Shown: one piece after another, positions 22,764 through 25,405 of the stretch
How positions within the stretch are numbered: the first letter of the stretch is position 1
How the letters are laid out: each line of letters opens with the position of its first letter
Assembly: GCA_019118845.1 (NCBI GenBank)
Contig: DWYE01000046.1
Span: 1 to 25,405, forward strand
Origin: Anaeromassilibacillus stercoravium
GTDB lineage: Bacteria > Bacillota > Clostridia > Oscillospirales > Acutalibacteraceae
DNA length: 25,405 nt
Direction: 5' to 3'
Position numbers and translations under genes: made by a program
Notes under the pieces: model-generated
Databases searched by the model: none
The model's input: only the letters and a program-made list of their open reading frames with translations
Told to the model about the DNA's origin: nothing

Positions 22764-23936
22764 ATGGATTACGCTGCTGAATCTCTCAAAAAGCATAAGG
22801 AATGGAAAGGTAAGATTGAGGTGATCTGCCGTGCTCCCCTGGAAACGCGTGACGATCTCTCCTTGGCTTATACCCCGGGCGTTGCCCAGCCTTGCCTGGA
22901 AATTCAGAAAGATGTTAACATGAGCTATGAGCTGACCCGCCGTTCGAACCTGGTAGCGGTGGTCACCGATGGTACTGCTGTTTTGGGCTTGGGCGACATT
23001 GGCCCGGAAGCCGGCATGCCGGTTATGGAAGGTAAATGCGCGCTGTTCAAGGCCTTTGGCGATGTGGATGCCATTCCGCTGTGCGTCCGCTCCAAGGAAG
23101 TTGACGATATTGTCAATACAGTCCGCCTGCTGGCTGGCAGTTTTGGCGGTATTAACCTGGAGGATATTTCTGCACCTCGCTGCTTTGAGATTGAGCGGAG
23201 ACTTAAGGAATGCTGCGACATTCCGATTTTCCACGATGACCAGCATGGCACAGCTGTAGTCACACTGGCCGCTATGCTCAACGCTTTGAAGCTGACTGGC
23301 AAAAAGATTGATGAAATCCGCGTGGTTACCAGTGGAGCGGGTGCTGCGGGTATCGCAATTATCCGCCTGCTCATTGCAATGGGCCTGAAGGACGTTGTCC
23401 TCTGTGACCGTCACGGCGCTATCTATCAGGGCCGCGAGAATCTGAATCCTGAAAAAGAAGAGATGGCTGCCATTACCAACAAAGAGTGCCGCAAAGGGAC
23501 TTTGGCGGAAGTCCTCAAAGGCGCCGATGTGTTTATCGGTGTATCCGCTCCTGGCTGCGTGACCCCGGAGATGGTCAAGTCTATGGCGCCCAACCCCATC
23601 CTGTTCCCGATGGCCAACCCGGTGCCCGAAATTATGCCCGATTTGGCAAAAGAGGCTGGCGCTGCTGTGGTGGGTACTGGACGCAGCGACTTCCCGAACC
23701 AGATCAACAACGTCTTGGCTTTCCCGGGCATTTTCCGTGGCGCTTTGGACGTACGTGCGAGCGACATTAACGATGAGATGAAGATTGCGGCAGCGAAAGC
23801 AATCGCGTCTTTTGTAACCGACGACAAGCTGTCCCCGGATTACATCATCCCCAGCGCGCTGGATCGGAATGTTGGCAAAGCAGTTGCAAAAGCAGTCGCA
23901 GAAGCGGCTCGTGCATCCGGCGTAGCCCGTATTTAA
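22764..23936 (+). CDS. NAD(P)-dependent malic enzyme (oxaloacetate-decarboxylating)
   Basis: A 390-residue bacterial short-form malic enzyme converting malate to pyruvate and CO2 with reduction of NAD(P), without a phosphotransacetylase extension. The catalytic Tyr is in LAYTPGVAQP (Y36) and the catalytic Lys in MEGKCALFKAFGD (K91). Metal ligands are in INLEDISAPRCFEIE and IFHDDQHGT, and the dinucleotide loop is SGAGAAG. I chose ATG 22764 because homologues begin there (MDYAAESLK-like); an ATG at 22740 overlapping the dehydrogenase stop would add eight residues. It forms a two-gene operon with the dehydrogenase and is closed by a strong terminator. Together they could run oxaloacetate-malate-pyruvate, moving reducing power between cofactors. 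Confidence 0.95.
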   Translation: MDYAAESLKKHKEWKGKIEVICRAPLETRDDLSLAYTPGVAQPCLEIQKDVNMSYELTRRSNLVAVVTDGTAVLGLGDIGPEAGMPVMEGKCALFKAFGDVDAIPLCVRSKEVDDIVNTVRLLAGSFGGINLEDISAPRCFEIERRLKECCDIPIFHDDQHGTAVVTLAAMLNALKLTGKKIDEIRVVTSGAGAAGIAIIRLLIAMGLKDVVLCDRHGAIYQGRENLNPEKEEMAAITNKECRKGTLAEVLKGADVFIGVSAPGCVTPEMVKSMAPNPILFPMANPVPEIMPDLAKEAGAAVVGTGRSDFPNQINNVLAFPGIFRGALDVRASDINDEMKIAAAKAIASFVTDDKLSPDYIIPSALDRNVGKAVAKAVAEAARASGVARI

Positions 23937-23966
23937 TGGCATTAGAAAAAGATTGTTTTATCCATA

Positions 23967-24005
23967 AAAACGCGCTTACAGGTATTGAACCTGTAAGCGC
24001 GTTTT
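23967..24005 (+). terminator. Terminator of the dehydrogenase-malic enzyme operon
   Basis: A perfect 17-bp stem has arms at 23967-23983 and 23989-24005 (core CGCGCTTACAGGT), a 5-nt ATTGA loop and a T-rich end. As the arms end in A4/T4, it can work in both directions. Confidence 0.95.
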
Positions 24006-24026
24006 TTCTTAATTAGGCCCTTCGGT

Positions 24027-24054
24027 TTGCATTGGAACGTGCAGTTTCTATACG
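24027..24054 (+). promoter_or_regulatory. Weak candidate promoter for the recombinase
   Basis: TTGCAT (24027-24032) and TATACG (24049-24054) are 16 bp apart. Both boxes have two mismatches, so this is only a candidate. The rest of 24055-24210 is purine-rich, with no gene seen. Confidence 0.3.
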
Positions 24055-24210
24055 GGTTAAGGCCCCATGAATAGGCATCAAGCTGGAAAGGGGCGGATAT
24101 AAATAGGGAAGGAGAAATTACAGGGATAGGGAGGGGATTGAGGGAGAAAGAGAGCTTAGAGGGACCGATATGCAAGTGCCTTTGTCCGATAAGCTTGTGG
24201 GGGTGAGTGT

Positions 24211-25405
24211 TTGCGTTTTTTCATCTATAGCCGCAAATCCGTCTATACAGGCAAAGGGGAAAGCGTCGAAAACCAAATTGAAATGTGCAAACAATATATT
24301 AGATCTAAATTTCCAGATGTGGTTGAAGATGCCATAACAATCTATGAGGATGAGGGCTTTTCCGCGAAAGATACCATTCGGCCGCAATTCCAACGCATGT
24401 TGCAGGATATTCGGGAAAGGAAACCCGATTATATCGTTTGTTACCGGCTCGACCGGATTAGCCGTAGTGTCAGCGATTTCTCTGCGCTTATAGAGGAACT
24501 AAACGATCGAAATATTTCCTTTATTTGCATCAAGGAGGAATTTGATACATCAAAGCCAATGGGGAAAGCAATGATGTATATTGCCTCTGTGTTTGCACAG
24601 TTGGAGCGTGAGACCATTGCAGAGCGTGTGCGGGATAATATGTGCATGTTGGCCCGCACAGGGCGCTGGTTGGGAGGGACGCCTCCAACAGGCTACCGCT
24701 CTGAAAAACAGCAGGAGATGCTTGTAGATGGGAAGATCAAGATCTCTTGTAGGTTGAAAGAATCTCCTGACGAGTTGCAGGTTGTGGGAACGATCTTTGA
24801 AAAGTATTTGGAGTTACATAGTCTAACCGGCGTGAGCAAATACTTGATCCGGCAAGGAATCCAATCCCGCAACGGGACGTGGTATTCCCTCCTCGGAATC
24901 AAAGAAATCTTGCACAATCCTGTCTATTGCATTGCGGATAAAGAGGCTTTCAGCTACTTTACCGCACAACATGCAAATGTCTGTTTTGAAGAAAAAGACT
25001 GTAAGGGCAGATATGGGTTGCTTGCCTATAACAAGCGTGATTACAAAAAGAAACATGCGCCACGCCAATCTATGGATCAATGGATCGTCGCGATAGGGCG
25101 GCATAGAGGGAAAATTCCAGGGAAAAAGTGGGTCGCGGTCCAGGGCATCCTACAGGACAGCATTCCAACTGGGAAAAAGCCCGCAAACATACATAATGAA
25201 TCTTCTCTGCTGTCTGGGAGGATTATTTGCGGCAAGTGTGGTAGCCGGATGTTTGCCAAAAGGCGCTCCCACCCAGGGACGGCCGGCGGTGAATTCGATT
25301 ATATATGCGGCAATAAGTTGCGCGGTGGCGTCTGCTTGTGCGATTGTCAAAACATCAGCGGCTCACAGGCAGATGCTATGGTATTTGCATATCTGGTGAA
25401 TCTCG
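24211..25405 (+). CDS. Large serine recombinase (site-specific integrase/excisionase), 3' end outside window
   Basis: The first 398 codons of a large serine recombinase of the kind that integrates and excises clostridial elements through a phosphoserine intermediate. The catalytic pattern YSRKS gives R8 and S10. The resolvase domain continues through YRLDRISRSVSDF and FAQLERETIAERV (about residues 1-145). The recombinase (DNA-binding) domain includes GGTPPTGYRSEK and VSKYLIRQGIQSRNGTW. A zinc ribbon begins near residue 335 with ICGKCGSRM, and further cysteines follow in YICGNK and GVCLC. The start is TTG 24211, preceded by GGGGGTGA; a stop at 24190 and the absence of other in-frame starts fix it. 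It reads toward the right edge, where its C-terminal coiled coil and probably an attachment site lie. Confidence 0.93.
   Translation, partial: MRFFIYSRKSVYTGKGESVENQIEMCKQYIRSKFPDVVEDAITIYEDEGFSAKDTIRPQFQRMLQDIRERKPDYIVCYRLDRISRSVSDFSALIEELNDRNISFICIKEEFDTSKPMGKAMMYIASVFAQLERETIAERVRDNMCMLARTGRWLGGTPPTGYRSEKQQEMLVDGKIKISCRLKESPDELQVVGTIFEKYLELHSLTGVSKYLIRQGIQSRNGTWYSLLGIKEILHNPVYCIADKEAFSYFTAQHANVCFEEKDCKGRYGLLAYNKRDYKKKHAPRQSMDQWIVAIGRHRGKIPGKKWVAVQGILQDSIPTGKKPANIHNESSLLSGRIICGKCGSRMFAKRRSHPGTAGGEFDYICGNKLRGGVCLCDCQNISGSQADAMVFAYLVNL

Noticed and set aside
1..25405. tRNA, rRNA, CRISPR array or insertion sequence
   Set aside because: I saw no tRNA-like cloverleaf, no rRNA sequence, no regularly spaced repeats and no transposase. 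The only mobile-element gene is the serine recombinase at the right edge.

Overview
The window reads as a chromosomal segment of a Gram-positive anaerobe of the class Clostridia (Bacillota), probably Oscillospirales/Ruminococcaceae-like. The evidence is a perfect CIRCE operator on groESL, SD-rich starts, sigma-A-type promoters, a DHHW/MBOAT surface-acetylation pair, a short MntR-like DtxR regulator beside feoAB, and a purine operon that pairs an archaeal-type IMP cyclohydrolase with a stand-alone AICAR formyltransferase. The order-level placement is inference from gene content, not from a search.

Layout, left to right. 1-4910 is housekeeping on the + strand: the 3' part of ftsH, a THUMP/class I RNA methyltransferase, then groES-groEL behind a sigma-A promoter that abuts CIRCE. 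5046-6162 is an AT-richer insert with an Imm5-like putative immunity protein and a DUF4180 protein, followed by about 440 bp with no recognisable gene. 6600-7994 is an NfeD-SPFH membrane pair. 8086-8303 is a very short transcription unit (promoter, strong SD, 24-codon ORF, terminator) just before the purine operon. 8361-13769 is purE-purM-purN-purO-purH(AICARFT only)-purD, tightly packed and closed by a strong terminator. 13963-17689 (- strand) is an SGNH hydrolase plus a DHHW/MBOAT O-acetylation pair. 17991-18602 (- strand) is a HAD phosphatase. 18817-19236 (- strand) is a DtxR/MntR-type repressor divergent from feoA-feoB.

The most unusual part is 21050-25405. FeoB runs normally through its G domain and first gate segment, then stops matching the family right after the conserved PCNGRF motif (about 21077) and ends 18 foreign codons later. 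The break sits on the axis of an imperfect inverted repeat (CCTTTGT at 21052-21058, ACAAAGG at 21088-21094), the architecture expected of a large-serine-recombinase attachment site. At the right edge a large serine recombinase begins (24211) and leaves the window. Between them lie a 69-codon reverse-strand gene, a lactate/malate dehydrogenase-family gene and a malic enzyme gene. I propose that a recombinase-mobilised element has interrupted feoB, carries these metabolic genes, and has its other junction, with the missing feoB 3' half, beyond 25405. This is testable but not proven here.

The dehydrogenase has the LDH catalytic residues but an Arg (R83) where true lactate dehydrogenases have the specificity Gln102, and its partner is malic enzyme. 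Malate/oxaloacetate chemistry is therefore a serious alternative to lactate. Its promoter region is elaborate: a 17-bp near-perfect inverted repeat, a Rex-like palindrome just after the -10, a leader hairpin, and a 25-codon upstream ORF that overlaps the start codon.
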